Assembly (NCBI GenBank): GCA_045806965.1 | Contig: JBJMIG010000003.1 | Coordinates: 1-64,000, forward strand | Source of the DNA: DASYTH01 sp045806965 | Lineage (GTDB): Bacteria > Actinomycetota > Actinomycetes > Mycobacteriales > Pseudonocardiaceae | Direction of reading: 5' to 3' | DNA length: 64,000 nucleotides | Shown here: one piece after another, positions 43,741-52,198 of the stretch | Layout: each line of letters starts with the position of its first letter | Numbering within the stretch: the stretch's first letter is position 1 | Notes under the pieces: generated by a model | Databases searched by the model: none | What the model saw: only the letters and a program-made list of their open reading frames with translations | What the model was told of the DNA's origin: nothing | Made by a program: the position numbers and the translations under genes

Positions 43741-44415
43741 GTGTCCACCTCAAGGCGTCTCACGCCGGTCCTGTCCGACCGGCTCCGTCAACTGCTGACC
43801 AGTCGCGGCTGGCCCCGGGTGCTCGCCCTGCGCCGGCTCACCGCGGGCGCGCTGGTGTTACTCGCGGCGGTGCTGGCTCTGCGCCCACCCCCGGCCGGGG
43901 GCGGGCCGGCCGGACAGCTCCTGGTCGCGGCGCGCGATCTCGCTCCGGGTGTTCCGCTGACCGCCGCCGATGTGCGCGTGGTGGTCGCGCCTGACGCGTT
44001 GCGGCCGGCGGCGGCGCTCACCTCGCCGGTCGAGGTGACCGGTCGGGCACTGGCCGGTCCGGCCGGCGCGGGCGAGGCGATCACCGGCGGGCGGTTACTT
44101 GGCCCGGAGAACACCCGGCTGACCACCGGCGGTTCGGGCGACGTCGCGGTGCCGGTCCGGCTGGCCGACCCGGCGGTCGCCGACCTGCTCGCCCCCGGCG
44201 CGCGGGTGGACGTGATCACCGTCGATCCGCATGGCACCAGCGGCGCGTTGCTGGCGTCGAACGCCACGATCGTCGCGGTCCCGGCCGAACCCGACCGAGC
44301 CTCCGGTGCTGCCGGTGCGTCCGGGCGCCTGGTGGTGATCGCGATGCCGCCGGAGCCCGCGACCCGGGTGGCTTCGGCCTCACTCGGCCAGCCGGTAACC
44401 GTTACGCTGCGCTGA
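43741..44415 (+). CDS. SAF-domain (CpaB/RcpC-like) membrane protein
   Basis: This 224-aa protein has one N-terminal membrane helix (LTAGALVLLAAVLALRP) and a SAF domain (LLVAARDLAPGVPLTAADV to TGRALAGPAGAGEAI) as in CpaB/RcpC of Flp pilus systems. No other pilus genes are nearby; many actinomycetes carry such an isolated copy before mscL. Function unknown. The TGA overlaps the mscL ATG by one base (TGATG). Confidence 0.82.
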   Translation: MSTSRRLTPVLSDRLRQLLTSRGWPRVLALRRLTAGALVLLAAVLALRPPPAGGGPAGQLLVAARDLAPGVPLTAADVRVVVAPDALRPAAALTSPVEVTGRALAGPAGAGEAITGGRLLGPENTRLTTGGSGDVAVPVRLADPAVADLLAPGARVDVITVDPHGTSGALLASNATIVAVPAEPDRASGAAGASGRLVVIAMPPEPATRVASASLGQPVTVTLR

Positions 44416-44849
44416 TGCTGAAGGGATTCAAGGATTTCGTGATGCGCGGCAACGTCATCGACCTTGCCGTGGCCGTCGTCATCGGCACCGCGTTCACCGC
44501 GGTGGTGACCTCCGTCGTGGACAAGCTGATCAACCCACTGATCGCCGCGGCCGGCGGCGGCCGCCAGATCGGCTTAGCCGTGCAACTGATCGCGTCGAAC
44601 CCGAAGACCGTGATCGACTTCGGCGGCGTGGTCACCGCACTGATCAACTTTGTGCTGATCGCGGTCGTCGTCTACTTCGTCATCGTGTTGCCGATGAAGA
44701 AGCTCGAGGAGTTACGGGAGCGCGGGATCGAGCCCCCGCCAGCCAAGCCGAGCGAGGTCGACCTGCTCATCGAGATCCGCGACCTGCTCCAGGAGCAGCG
44801 GCAGCCCTCCGGCGGCCGGGCGCCGGGCGCACCGCCCGCGGGGCGCTGA
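44415..44849 (+). CDS. mscL: Large-conductance mechanosensitive channel
   Basis: This 144-aa protein fits MscL: an amphipathic start (MLKGFKDFVMRGNVIDLAVA), two helices (VAVVIGTAFTAVVTSVV and FVLIAVVVYFVIVLP) and a cytoplasmic helix. It forms a pentamer that opens under membrane tension to release solutes in osmotic downshock. In M. tuberculosis it lies beside moaB2 (Rv0984), as here. Confidence 0.96.
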   Translation: MLKGFKDFVMRGNVIDLAVAVVIGTAFTAVVTSVVDKLINPLIAAAGGGRQIGLAVQLIASNPKTVIDFGGVVTALINFVLIAVVVYFVIVLPMKKLEELRERGIEPPPAKPSEVDLLIEIRDLLQEQRQPSGGRAPGAPPAGR

Positions 44850-44866
44850 GGCGGACCGGGCACCGG

Positions 44867-45034
44867 TCAGGCCGTCTCGTCCCGGTCGTGGTGTGGTGGG
44901 CGGTTGCGCTCGTACCAGTCATCCGGGTTCCGGTCGGCAGGATCCGGCTCACGCTCGTCGGAGGTGGTTGACGGAAGTACCTCGCCGAAGATCTCGTCCA
45001 GGTCGGGTCGGCGGTCCTCGGGCCGGCCGCTCAC
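44867..45034 (-). CDS. Conserved acidic 55-aa protein
   Basis: A small acidic frame, SGRPEDRRPDLDEIFGEVLP and on, with AAGGAAA before the GTG at 45034. It begins 4 nt after the moaB stop and is probably co-translated with it. A longer start at 45067 would overlap moaB by 29 nt. Function unknown. Confidence 0.6.
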   Translation of the reverse strand: MSGRPEDRRPDLDEIFGEVLPSTTSDEREPDPADRNPDDWYERNRPPHHDRDETA

Positions 45035-45038
45035 CGGG

Positions 45039-45539
45039 TCAGTTTCCTTCCAGGCCGGACAGTTCACCGATCACGTAAGGAACAAGCGATGAGAGGGTGG
45101 CCATGCCGTCGCGGACGGCGGAGCGCGAGCCGGCCAGGTTGACCACGAGCGTGCTGCCGGACACCCCGACCAGACCGCGGGAGATCCCCGCGTCCACGGC
45201 ACCCGCGGCGAGGCCGGATGAACGCAGCGCCTCGGCGATGCCGGGGATTGGACGGTCGAGCACGCCGAGCGTGGCATCGGGGGTGACGTCCCGGGGCGAC
45301 ACCCCGGTGCCACCGACGGTGACCACCAGGTCAGCGCCGCCGATCACCGCGGTGTTCAGGGCATTGCGAATGTCCACTGTCTCACCGGCGACGGAGACCA
45401 CGCCGTCCACGATGAAGCCCGCCTCCTCGAGCAACTCGACGACCAGCGAGCCCACCGTGTCCTCGTGCTCCCCATGTGCGACTTTGTCATCCACGATCAC
45501 GACCAGAGCTCGGCCGAGCCGCTGCGCGCTGTGTTCCAT
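45039..45539 (-). CDS. moaB: MoaB/MogA-family molybdopterin-binding protein
   Basis: This 166-aa protein has the MoCF domain signature (LVVTVGGTGVSPRDVTPDAT) and shares the family length with M. tuberculosis MoaB2. MoaB/MogA adenylates molybdopterin before molybdate insertion. TACGGT lies 6 nt upstream of ATG 45539, suggesting a leaderless transcript divergent from the epimerase gene. Confidence 0.92.
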   Translation of the reverse strand: MEHSAQRLGRALVVIVDDKVAHGEHEDTVGSLVVELLEEAGFIVDGVVSVAGETVDIRNALNTAVIGGADLVVTVGGTGVSPRDVTPDATLGVLDRPIPGIAEALRSSGLAAGAVDAGISRGLVGVSGSTLVVNLAGSRSAVRDGMATLSSLVPYVIGELSGLEGN

Positions 45540-45545
45540 GCTGTC

Positions 45546-45636
45546 ACCGTAGCGGGAGGGTGGTGCGGCTGAATCTGACGGTTCCGTGACGAGGCAGCGC
45601 AACCGCTCGATGCCGCCAGGTGGCCGGCCCTAGCGT
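45546..45636. promoter_or_regulatory. Divergent leaderless promoters, moaB / epimerase
   Basis: On the minus strand TACGGT (45546-45551) is 6 nt before the moaB ATG. On the plus strand TAGCGT (45631-45636) is 7 nt before the epimerase ATG at 45644. Both fit the TANNNT -10 pattern of leaderless actinobacterial genes. Confidence 0.6.
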
Positions 45637-45643
45637 CGGACGC

Positions 45644-46771
45644 ATGCGTGTGTTGATCACCGGCGGCGCCGGTTTCGTCGGCTCGCACATCGCCGACGCT
45701 CTGGCCGACCACGGGCAGGAGCCGGTCCTCCTGGACAACCTGCTGCCGAAGGCGCACGGCTCGGCCGCGCCGCCCGAGTGGACCAAGCGGCACGAACTGC
45801 TGCTCGGCGACGTCCGCGACGGCGATCTGCTGGCCAAGGCGTTGCGCGGCACGGACGTGGTGTGCCACCAGGCCGCCGTGGTCGGACACGGACTGGATCC
45901 CTCCGACGCACCGGAGTACGTGCGGCACAACGACTACGGCACGGCGGTTCTGCTCGCCGCCATGCACGCGGCCGGAGTTCGCCGGCTGGTGCTGGCCTCG
46001 TCGATGGTGGTCTACGGCGAGGGCCGGTACCGGTGCGCGGAGCATGGTGTGGTGCGCCCCGGTGTCCGGGCGGCCGGGGACCTCGCGGCCGGGCGGTTCG
46101 AGCCTCGGTGCCCGCGATGCGGCGCCGAGCTCGACGCCGGGCTGGTGCCCGAGGACGCGCCACTTGATCCGAGGAGCACCTACGCGGCCACCAAGGCGGC
46201 GCAGGAGTATCTGGCCTCGGCCTGGGCGCGGCAGACCGGCGGCGAGGTGTGGGCGTTGCGGTACCACAACGTCTACGGGGCGCGGATGCCGCGCGACACT
46301 CCCTACGCCGGGGTGGCGTCGCTGTTCCGCTCGGCGCTACAGCGTGGCGAGCCCCCGACCGTGCTGGAGGACGGCCGGCAGCGGCGGGACTTCGTGCACG
46401 TGTCCGATGTGGCGCTGGCCAATGTGCTGGCAATACAGACATCCGTCGGTTCGGCCGCCCGGACGGCCACGGATCAGGGCACCGAGACGGCCACAGTGGA
46501 GGGTGCGGCCGGGGCCGCGCTCGTCGCCGTCAACGTCTGCTCCGGCGAGCCGCACACGGTCGGCGAGCTGGCCAAGGCGCTGGCCGGTGCGTGTGGCGGC
46601 CCGGCGCCGCGGGTCGTCGGCGGTGCGCGTCCGGCCGACGTCCGGCATGTGGTGGCCGACCCCGCCAAGGCCCGCCGGTTGCTCGGGTTCCGGGCCGCGG
46701 TGCGGTTCGCCGACGGCGTGGCGGCGTTCGCGAACGACCCGCTCCGCGAACCGGCGGTGCTCGGCCGCTAA
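45644..46771 (+). CDS. NAD-dependent epimerase/dehydratase with Cys-rich insert
   Basis: This 375-aa extended SDR has the Rossmann start RVLITGGAGFVGSHIADAL, catalytic SSMVVYG and the YAATK active-site Tyr/Lys. Between them lies an insert of about 40 residues with RYRC and RCPRCG that may bind zinc. It acts on a nucleotide sugar, probably UDP-hexose, for the following glycan genes. Its TAA overlaps the convergent kinase stop by 4 bp. Confidence 0.88.
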   Translation: MRVLITGGAGFVGSHIADALADHGQEPVLLDNLLPKAHGSAAPPEWTKRHELLLGDVRDGDLLAKALRGTDVVCHQAAVVGHGLDPSDAPEYVRHNDYGTAVLLAAMHAAGVRRLVLASSMVVYGEGRYRCAEHGVVRPGVRAAGDLAAGRFEPRCPRCGAELDAGLVPEDAPLDPRSTYAATKAAQEYLASAWARQTGGEVWALRYHNVYGARMPRDTPYAGVASLFRSALQRGEPPTVLEDGRQRRDFVHVSDVALANVLAIQTSVGSAARTATDQGTETATVEGAAGAALVAVNVCSGEPHTVGELAKALAGACGGPAPRVVGGARPADVRHVVADPAKARRLLGFRAAVRFADGVAAFANDPLREPAVLGR

Positions 46772-47847
46772 GCCGTGGCCAGCGGAAGGCGCACCTCGAA
46801 CCGGCATCCCGGCCCGTGGTTGTGCGCGTCGATCCGGCCCCGGTGCGCCTCGACCAGACCCTTGGCGATGGCCAGGCCGAGGCCGGCACCGGCGGGCTCC
46901 TCGCGGCCCGGCGTGCGGGCCGAGGTGCCGCGGAAGGCGACGTCGAAGACCCTGGCGAGCTCGTGCTCGGGGATGCCGCCGCAGCCGTCGTCGACCGCGA
47001 GCACGGCGTCCTGGCCGTCGACGCCGATCTGCACCTCGACGGTGCCGTCCGGCGGGGTGTGCCGAATCGCGTTGGACACCAGGTTCCGGACGATCCTGGC
47101 GAGCTCGGGGTCGCTGCCGATGACCACCGGCCAGGCCAGCGCGTTGGTCAGCACGGTGACCCGCTTGCGCTGGGCCACGGGAACCTGCGCGCTGAGCGCG
47201 TCGGCGACCACGTCCTGGAGCGCGACCGCGGACATGCTCAGCTCGAGCGCGCCGGCGGTGATCCGGGACAGCTCGAACAGGTCGTCGACCATGCCGGAGA
47301 GCCGCCTGGTCTCGGCGCCGATCTGGGTGGCGTAGCCGGCTACATCCCGTGGTGCGAAGACCACCCCGTCGGCCAGCGCCTCGGTCATCGCCTGGATCCC
47401 GGCCAGCGGGGTGCGCAGGTCGTGGCTGATCCAGGCGACCAGCTCGCGCCGGGACACCTCGGCGGCGCGCTCCCGGTCCCTGGCCTCCCGCTCCCACACG
47501 GTGCGCCGGGCGATCGAGCGGGCGAGCAACAGCGCCACCGGCACGATGACCAGCGCGACCAGCAGGCACACCAACAGCATCGTGGTGAGCGTGGTGGTGA
47601 ACATGAAGCCGCTCACCCCGATCACGCCGGCCACCATGCCGGCCACCGGAATGAGCCCGAGCACGGTCAGGTTCGACGCCAGCGATCCCCTGCGCAGCAA
47701 GAAGAGCAGCAACACACCGAGCACGGTGATCGGCACCGTCAAGCCGAGCACCACCGGCAGCATGTGCCAGGCGTGGCTCAGCATGTCGCCGACCGGCTCG
47801 CCGGAGCCGATCACGTCCGGTTGGGCCGGCTCAGACCAGGCGCTCAT
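46768..47847 (-). CDS. Sensor histidine kinase
   Basis: This 359-aa kinase has three N-terminal membrane helices, no clear HAMP domain, a HisKA box with ISHDLRTPLAGIQ and an HATPase domain (N NLVSNAIRHTP, G1 VDDGCGGIPE, G2 GAGLGLAIAKGL). It should phosphorylate the OmpR-family regulator whose gene overlaps its start by 17 nt. The signal is unknown; gene context suggests an envelope/glycan cue. Confidence 0.9.
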   Translation of the reverse strand: MSAWSEPAQPDVIGSGEPVGDMLSHAWHMLPVVLGLTVPITVLGVLLLFLLRRGSLASNLTVLGLIPVAGMVAGVIGVSGFMFTTTLTTMLLVCLLVALVIVPVALLLARSIARRTVWEREARDRERAAEVSRRELVAWISHDLRTPLAGIQAMTEALADGVVFAPRDVAGYATQIGAETRRLSGMVDDLFELSRITAGALELSMSAVALQDVVADALSAQVPVAQRKRVTVLTNALAWPVVIGSDPELARIVRNLVSNAIRHTPPDGTVEVQIGVDGQDAVLAVDDGCGGIPEHELARVFDVAFRGTSARTPGREEPAGAGLGLAIAKGLVEAHRGRIDAHNHGPGCRFEVRLPLATA

Positions 47848-48517
47848 ACCGATACCCGACCCCCCACACGGTGACGATCCGGCGGGGTTTGGCCGGCACC
47901 GACTCGATCTTCTCGCGCAATCGTCGCACATGGACGGTCACCGTGGACTGGTCGCCGAAATCCCAGCCCCACACCTTCTCGAGCAGCTGCTCCCGGGTGA
48001 ACGCCTCGCCGGGGTGCGTCATCATGAACATCAGCAGGTCGAACTCGCGAGCGGTGAGCGCCAGCTCCGCCCCGGCCCGGATCGCCCGGTGTGCGGCCAG
48101 GTCCAGGGTAAGGTCGCCGTCGGTCAACTCGCGCGGCTCGGACCGCTCCCGGGCCGCGCTCGACCGCCGCAGTACCGAGGACACCCGCAGGGCCAACTCC
48201 CGAGGGCTGAACGGCTTGGTCACGTAGTCGTCCGCGCCGAGTTCGAGCCCGGCGATCCGGTTCTCCTCCTCACCGAGCGCGGTGAGCATCACCACCGGCA
48301 CCGTGCTGTGCTGCCGCAGGCGCCGGCACACCTCGAGCCCGTCCATCCCGGGCAGCATCAGGTCGAGCACCACCAGGTCCGGTTCGTGCTCCGCGATCCA
48401 ACGCAGCGCGTCCTCGCCGTTGTCCGCCAACGAGACCTGATGCCCCCCGCGCTCAAGGTAACGCCGGACCACGTCGCGCACGGTCAGGTCGTCGTCCACC
48501 ACGAGCACTCGAGTCAC
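47831..48517 (-). CDS. OmpR-family response regulator
   Basis: This 228-aa regulator has a receiver domain (VLVVDDDLTVRDVV, phospho-Asp in VVLDLMLPGMDG, Lys in DYVTKPFSP) and a C-terminal winged helix (LTAREFDLLMFMMTHPG to VTVWGVGYRYE). It is coupled to the histidine kinase downstream and to the membrane protein gene upstream (4-nt gap). Likely to control the surrounding glycan genes. Confidence 0.92.
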   Translation of the reverse strand: MTRVLVVDDDLTVRDVVRRYLERGGHQVSLADNGEDALRWIAEHEPDLVVLDLMLPGMDGLEVCRRLRQHSTVPVVMLTALGEEENRIAGLELGADDYVTKPFSPRELALRVSSVLRRSSAARERSEPRELTDGDLTLDLAAHRAIRAGAELALTAREFDLLMFMMTHPGEAFTREQLLEKVWGWDFGDQSTVTVHVRRLREKIESVPAKPRRIVTVWGVGYRYERLV

Positions 48518-48521
48518 GGCA

Positions 48522-49952
48522 TCACCAGTTCGTCAACAACACATGGTTCACCAGGAGGGCCAGGACCGCGCCCGCCGCGAGCCAACCACGGCGGGTCGAT
48601 GCCGGCAGCAGGGCACCCCCGGCCGCCAACCACACCGCGAACGGCAACCAGATCCGTTCCACCTCGGCCTTGGACAACCCGGACAACGTCGCGGCCGACA
48701 CACCCGTCGCCGCCGCCCCGACCAGCAGCGCCACCGCCGACCGCGGCCGCAGGGCGGTAGCCATCATGGCCGGCACCGCGCGGCGCAGTCCGGCGGCCGC
48801 TGCCGGCCCGACCGCGAGCACCAGGCAGGCCAGATCCGCCCACACCCAGTACCCGTACGGGCGCACGCCGGCCACGCTCTGCCGGTACCGCTCCAGCACC
48901 AGGTGATACCCGTCCAGCCACCAGAACCCGGCCACCGCGAAGGCGACCACCACGGCGAGCGCCCCGGCCGCCGCCGCCACCAGCACTTGCCAGCTCCGCA
49001 ACCGCCAGACCATGCTCAGCGCGATCGGCGCCAGGAGCACAAGGCCGTAGGACAGGAAGATCCCGAATCCGAGCACCAGGCCGGCGGCCACCCCGAGCGC
49101 CACCCGGCCGCGGCGGGCGGCGAGGGCCAGCAGGGCGATCCCGATCGCGGTCACGCCGGCGAACAACGCGTCCGCCGACACGCCGACCCACACCGCACCC
49201 GGAAGCAGCGCGACGAACGGCAGCGCCGCCCTGGCCTGGTCCGGCCGGCCGAGCGCGGCGACGGTAACCGGCACCGCGACCGCGGCCGCGCCGGCGACCA
49301 GCACACAGACCACGCCCGCCCAGGCGCCACCAGCCAACCCGATCCGGTCCAGCCACACGAAAACCAGCGTGGCCCCCGGCGGATGCCCGGCCACATGGGT
49401 GATCAACGAATCCGGCTGGCCGTCGAGAATCCGCGAAGTGAAGGTACGCAGGAACTCCGGGATGTCGCCGATCCCCGGCACCGCATGCACATACTCGTCG
49501 CGCGTGCTGAGCCGAGCGGCCACCCCGCGCTGCCAACCGTCCACAAGGGCCAGTGCGAACGCCCAGGCCACCGCCAGCAGGTACCCGCCGGCCAGGGCCC
49601 GGCGCCAGGGCAGCCGTGCGGCCAAGCCCGGCCCGCACCCCACCGCGGCGGCCGCGATCAGCAGGGCCAGCGGCGTCCCCGGCCCCCAGTGCGGCAACCA
49701 CTCCCCCAGCACCGGCCATTCGCCGAACGTCCGAGGGGCGCCAGGAAAGTGTGGCGGCCCGGACAGCCGAACCCGCAACCAGAAACCGACCGCGGTCGCC
49801 ACCGCGACCAGACCGACGGACAGCGCGCCCGCGACGAGATCGGCCCGCAACCCCGGTTGGGCCCCGCTCGGGTCGGCTGGAGTCGTACCGGCCGCATCCG
49901 CCTTCGGCGTGGTGCTGGTCGCTCCCGGCTCGGCGTCGGCTCCGGACGACAT
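48522..49952 (-). CDS. GT-C-like multi-spanning membrane protein
   Basis: This 476-aa protein has about eleven hydrophobic helices. After the first there is a loop with DEYVHAVPGIGDIPEF and HVAGHPPGATL, reminiscent of GT-C glycosyltransferases that use polyprenyl-phosphate sugars. The ATG at 49952 (MSSGADAEPGATS) is preferred over a long upstream extension. Gene order suggests a role in the same envelope pathway as the adjacent GT2 enzyme and epimerase. Confidence 0.75.
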   Translation of the reverse strand: MSSGADAEPGATSTTPKADAAGTTPADPSGAQPGLRADLVAGALSVGLVAVATAVGFWLRVRLSGPPHFPGAPRTFGEWPVLGEWLPHWGPGTPLALLIAAAAVGCGPGLAARLPWRRALAGGYLLAVAWAFALALVDGWQRGVAARLSTRDEYVHAVPGIGDIPEFLRTFTSRILDGQPDSLITHVAGHPPGATLVFVWLDRIGLAGGAWAGVVCVLVAGAAAVAVPVTVAALGRPDQARAALPFVALLPGAVWVGVSADALFAGVTAIGIALLALAARRGRVALGVAAGLVLGFGIFLSYGLVLLAPIALSMVWRLRSWQVLVAAAAGALAVVVAFAVAGFWWLDGYHLVLERYRQSVAGVRPYGYWVWADLACLVLAVGPAAAAGLRRAVPAMMATALRPRSAVALLVGAAATGVSAATLSGLSKAEVERIWLPFAVWLAAGGALLPASTRRGWLAAGAVLALLVNHVLLTNW

Positions 49953-50088
49953 GGGCACCCTGGGACGGTAGCGGCGGGCGGTCGGGCACGCCGGATGCGG
50001 CCCGGCGACGTCAGGGCTTCGTAAGAAGTTGCCGGTCGTTAGCCTTTGGTAAGCGGAGCAAGGGTTCTGCCCGGACACCCGCGGTCCC

Positions 50089-50094
50089 TAGCGT
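50089..50094 (+). promoter_or_regulatory. -10 box TAGCGT, leaderless GT2 gene
   Basis: TAGCGT lies 6 nt before the ATG at 50101, as seen for the epimerase and SAF genes; this predicts a transcript starting at or near the start codon. Confidence 0.6.
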
Positions 50095-50100
50095 GCGGGT

Positions 50101-50754
50101 ATGGAGCTCGTCGATGTGGTGCTGCCCTGCCTGGACGAGGCCGCGGCACTGCCGGGGGTGTTGGCCGCCATACCGCCGGGATACCGGGCAATCGTGGTGG
50201 ACAACGGCTCGGTTGACGGGTCGCCCGCGGTGGCGGCCCAGTGCGGGGCCACGGTCGTCCGCGAGGCGCGGCGGGGGTATGGCGCGGCGGTCCATGCCGG
50301 ACTGGAGCACAGCGGCGCGGACATCGTGTGTTTTCTGGACGCCGACGGGTCGCTGGACCCTGCGGACCTGACCGGCCTGGTTGAGCTGGTGCGCAACGGC
50401 ACGGCGCGGCTCGCCGTCGGCCGGCGGGTGCCGGTGCGGCGTGGGGTCTGGCCGTGGCACGCGCGGGCGGGGAACTGGGTGCTGGCAAGGGTGTTGCGGC
50501 GGCGGGGGTTGAGTGTGTCGGACATCGCGCCGATGCGGGCGGCGCGCCGGGCCGATCTGCTCGAGTTGGGGGTGGCCGACCGGGGGTTCGGCTACCCGCT
50601 CGAGTTGCTGGTCCGCGCGGCACGGGCCCGTTGGTCGGTCGTCGAGTTGGACGTCGCCTACCGGCCGCGCGCCGAGGGCACCCGGTCCAAGGTCTCCGGT
50701 TCGGTGCGCGGCACGCTGCGCGCCGTGCGCGACATGGCCGGGGTGCTGCGCTGA
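50101..50754 (+). CDS. Family 2 glycosyltransferase
   Basis: This 217-aa GT-A enzyme has VVLPCLDEAAALPGVLA, the nucleotide-binding VVDNGSVDGS, a DxD-type CFLDADGSLDP and the late GFGYPLELLVRAARA. It resembles polyprenyl-phosphate hexose synthases (DPM/DPG-like) without the C-terminal membrane helices. It may charge a polyprenyl carrier used by the GT-C protein. The TGA shares a base with the next ATG. Confidence 0.85.
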   Translation: MELVDVVLPCLDEAAALPGVLAAIPPGYRAIVVDNGSVDGSPAVAAQCGATVVREARRGYGAAVHAGLEHSGADIVCFLDADGSLDPADLTGLVELVRNGTARLAVGRRVPVRRGVWPWHARAGNWVLARVLRRRGLSVSDIAPMRAARRADLLELGVADRGFGYPLELLVRAARARWSVVELDVAYRPRAEGTRSKVSGSVRGTLRAVRDMAGVLR

Positions 50755-51407
50755 TGACCTGCCTACTGGTCGTGGCCAAGGCGCCGGTGGCGGGATTGTC
50801 GAAGACGCGGCTGAGCCCGGCGGTAGGCGCCAACGCGGCCGCGCGGATGGCGGCGGCGGCGCTGCTGGACACCTTGGACGCGGTGCTGGCCACGCCGGGC
50901 GTGGTGCCGGTGGTGGCCATGGTCGGGAAGTTGGCGCTGGCCGAACGGCGCGCGGAGCTGGCCGTGTCCCTGGCCCGGTGCACGGTCATCCCGCAGCGGG
51001 GCAGAGATTTCGCCGCCCGGTTGGCGAACGCGCACGCGGACGTTGCGACTCTCCACAGTGGACGCTCCGTGCTCCAGATCGGGATGGATACGCCGCAGCT
51101 CAGTCCGGAGTTGCTCGGTGCGTCGATCGACACGTTGCACGCGCCGGGCGTGGACGCGGTGCTCGGACCGGCCCGCGACGGCGGCTGGTGGGGACTCGGA
51201 CTGCGCGACCCGAACCAGGCCGGGGTGCTGCGCACCGTGCCGATGTCCCGGTCCGACACCGGGGCGCTCACCAGAACAGCGTTGCGCGAGCGGGGACTCA
51301 GTGTGGTGCGGCTCCCCGAACTGTCCGATGTGGACACGATGACGGACGCGGTTTCGGTGGCCGCCCAATTTCCGACCGGGCGGTTCGCCGCCGAGGTGGG
51401 GCGGTGA
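50754..51407 (+). CDS. DUF2064 (TIGR04282-type) glycosyltransferase-like protein
   Basis: This 217-aa protein has CLLVVAKAPVAGLSKTRLSP at the N-terminus, QIGMDTPQLSPELL in the middle and GPARDGGWWGLGLR: the DUF2064 signature related to nucleotidyltransferases such as CofC. It is usually found next to GT2 and methyltransferase genes as here. Exact donor and acceptor are not known. A 4-nt overlap leads to the methyltransferase. Confidence 0.85.
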   Translation: MTCLLVVAKAPVAGLSKTRLSPAVGANAAARMAAAALLDTLDAVLATPGVVPVVAMVGKLALAERRAELAVSLARCTVIPQRGRDFAARLANAHADVATLHSGRSVLQIGMDTPQLSPELLGASIDTLHAPGVDAVLGPARDGGWWGLGLRDPNQAGVLRTVPMSRSDTGALTRTALRERGLSVVRLPELSDVDTMTDAVSVAAQFPTGRFAAEVGR

Positions 51408-52030
51408 CGGCGCGGACCGCGTTCGAGCCGGGGCTGCTCGGGCGCCGGTGCTGGCTGGAGTTGGCCAGTGGGGAGCGGATCAGCCTCCCCGTGCACCGGT
51501 GGCGGGCGGCCCCGGAGGCGGGCGACGAGCTACTGCTGCGCCGATGTGGCGGGCCGACGCTGGACGTGGGGTGCGGGCCGGGGCGGCTGACCGTGGCGCT
51601 GGTCCGGCGGGGCGTCGCGGCCCTCGGCGTGGACATCTCGGCCGTCGCGGTGCGACTCACCCTGGCCCGCGGCGCACCGGCGATCCGACGCGACGTCTTC
51701 GGCCGGCTGCCGGGTACCGGCCGGTGGGCACATGTGCTGCTGGCCGACGGAAACATCGGCATCGGCGGCGATCCGGTGCGGCTGCTGCGCCGGGTGCGCG
51801 AGTTGCTCGGGGTCGCCGGCAGCGCGCTGGTGGAGCTCGAGGCGCCTGGCACCGGACTGCGTCGCGACCAGGTGCGGGTGGCCGGGCCGGCCAGCGCGCC
51901 CGCCGCCTGGTTCGAGTGGGCCTGGCTCGGTGCGGACGCGGTCGAGCGGACCGCCCGCGCGGCGGGTCTGGCCACCCGATGGGTGCGCGAGCAGAGCGGA
52001 CGGTGGTTCACCGAACTGGCCCGACCCTGA
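51404..52030 (+). CDS. Class I SAM-dependent methyltransferase
   Basis: This 208-aa protein has motif I (TLDVGCGPGRLTVAL), then GVDISAVAV, and no transmembrane parts. The GTG start overlaps the DUF2064 stop (GTGA). It closes the three-gene operon, followed by a strong terminator. The methyl acceptor is unknown; a lipid or glycan is plausible from context. Confidence 0.85.
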   Translation: MTARTAFEPGLLGRRCWLELASGERISLPVHRWRAAPEAGDELLLRRCGGPTLDVGCGPGRLTVALVRRGVAALGVDISAVAVRLTLARGAPAIRRDVFGRLPGTGRWAHVLLADGNIGIGGDPVRLLRRVRELLGVAGSALVELEAPGTGLRRDQVRVAGPASAPAAWFEWAWLGADAVERTARAAGLATRWVREQSGRWFTELARP

Positions 52031-52060
52031 GCGAGCGGTACGGGACGTGCCTACGCCAAA

Positions 52061-52108
52061 GGAGCCGCACGCGGGCGGGCGAGGGGTCTACCGCCCGCGT
52101 GCGACTCC
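52061..52108 (+). terminator. Terminator after the GT2-methyltransferase operon
   Basis: CGCACGCGGGCGG (52066-52078) pairs with CCGCCCGCGTGCG (52091-52103), extended by GGAG/CTCC at the base. This 13-bp GC-rich stem ends the plus-strand operon 30 bp after its last stop. Confidence 0.88.
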
Positions 52109-52163
52109 ACCTCAGAGCCCCTCGCGGAGCTCGCCGGCTCGGGGGCATCGAGCCGGGGTTGGT

Positions 52164-52186
52164 CTCGGCCGCGCACTGCGGCCGAG
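52164..52186 (-). terminator. Terminator after htrA
   Basis: CTCGGCCGC pairs with GCGGCCGAG around a 5-nt loop, 12 bp beyond the htrA stop, so it ends the minus-strand transcript. It is back to back with the plus-strand terminator. Confidence 0.75.
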
Positions 52187-52198
52187 CGCCTTCAATCG

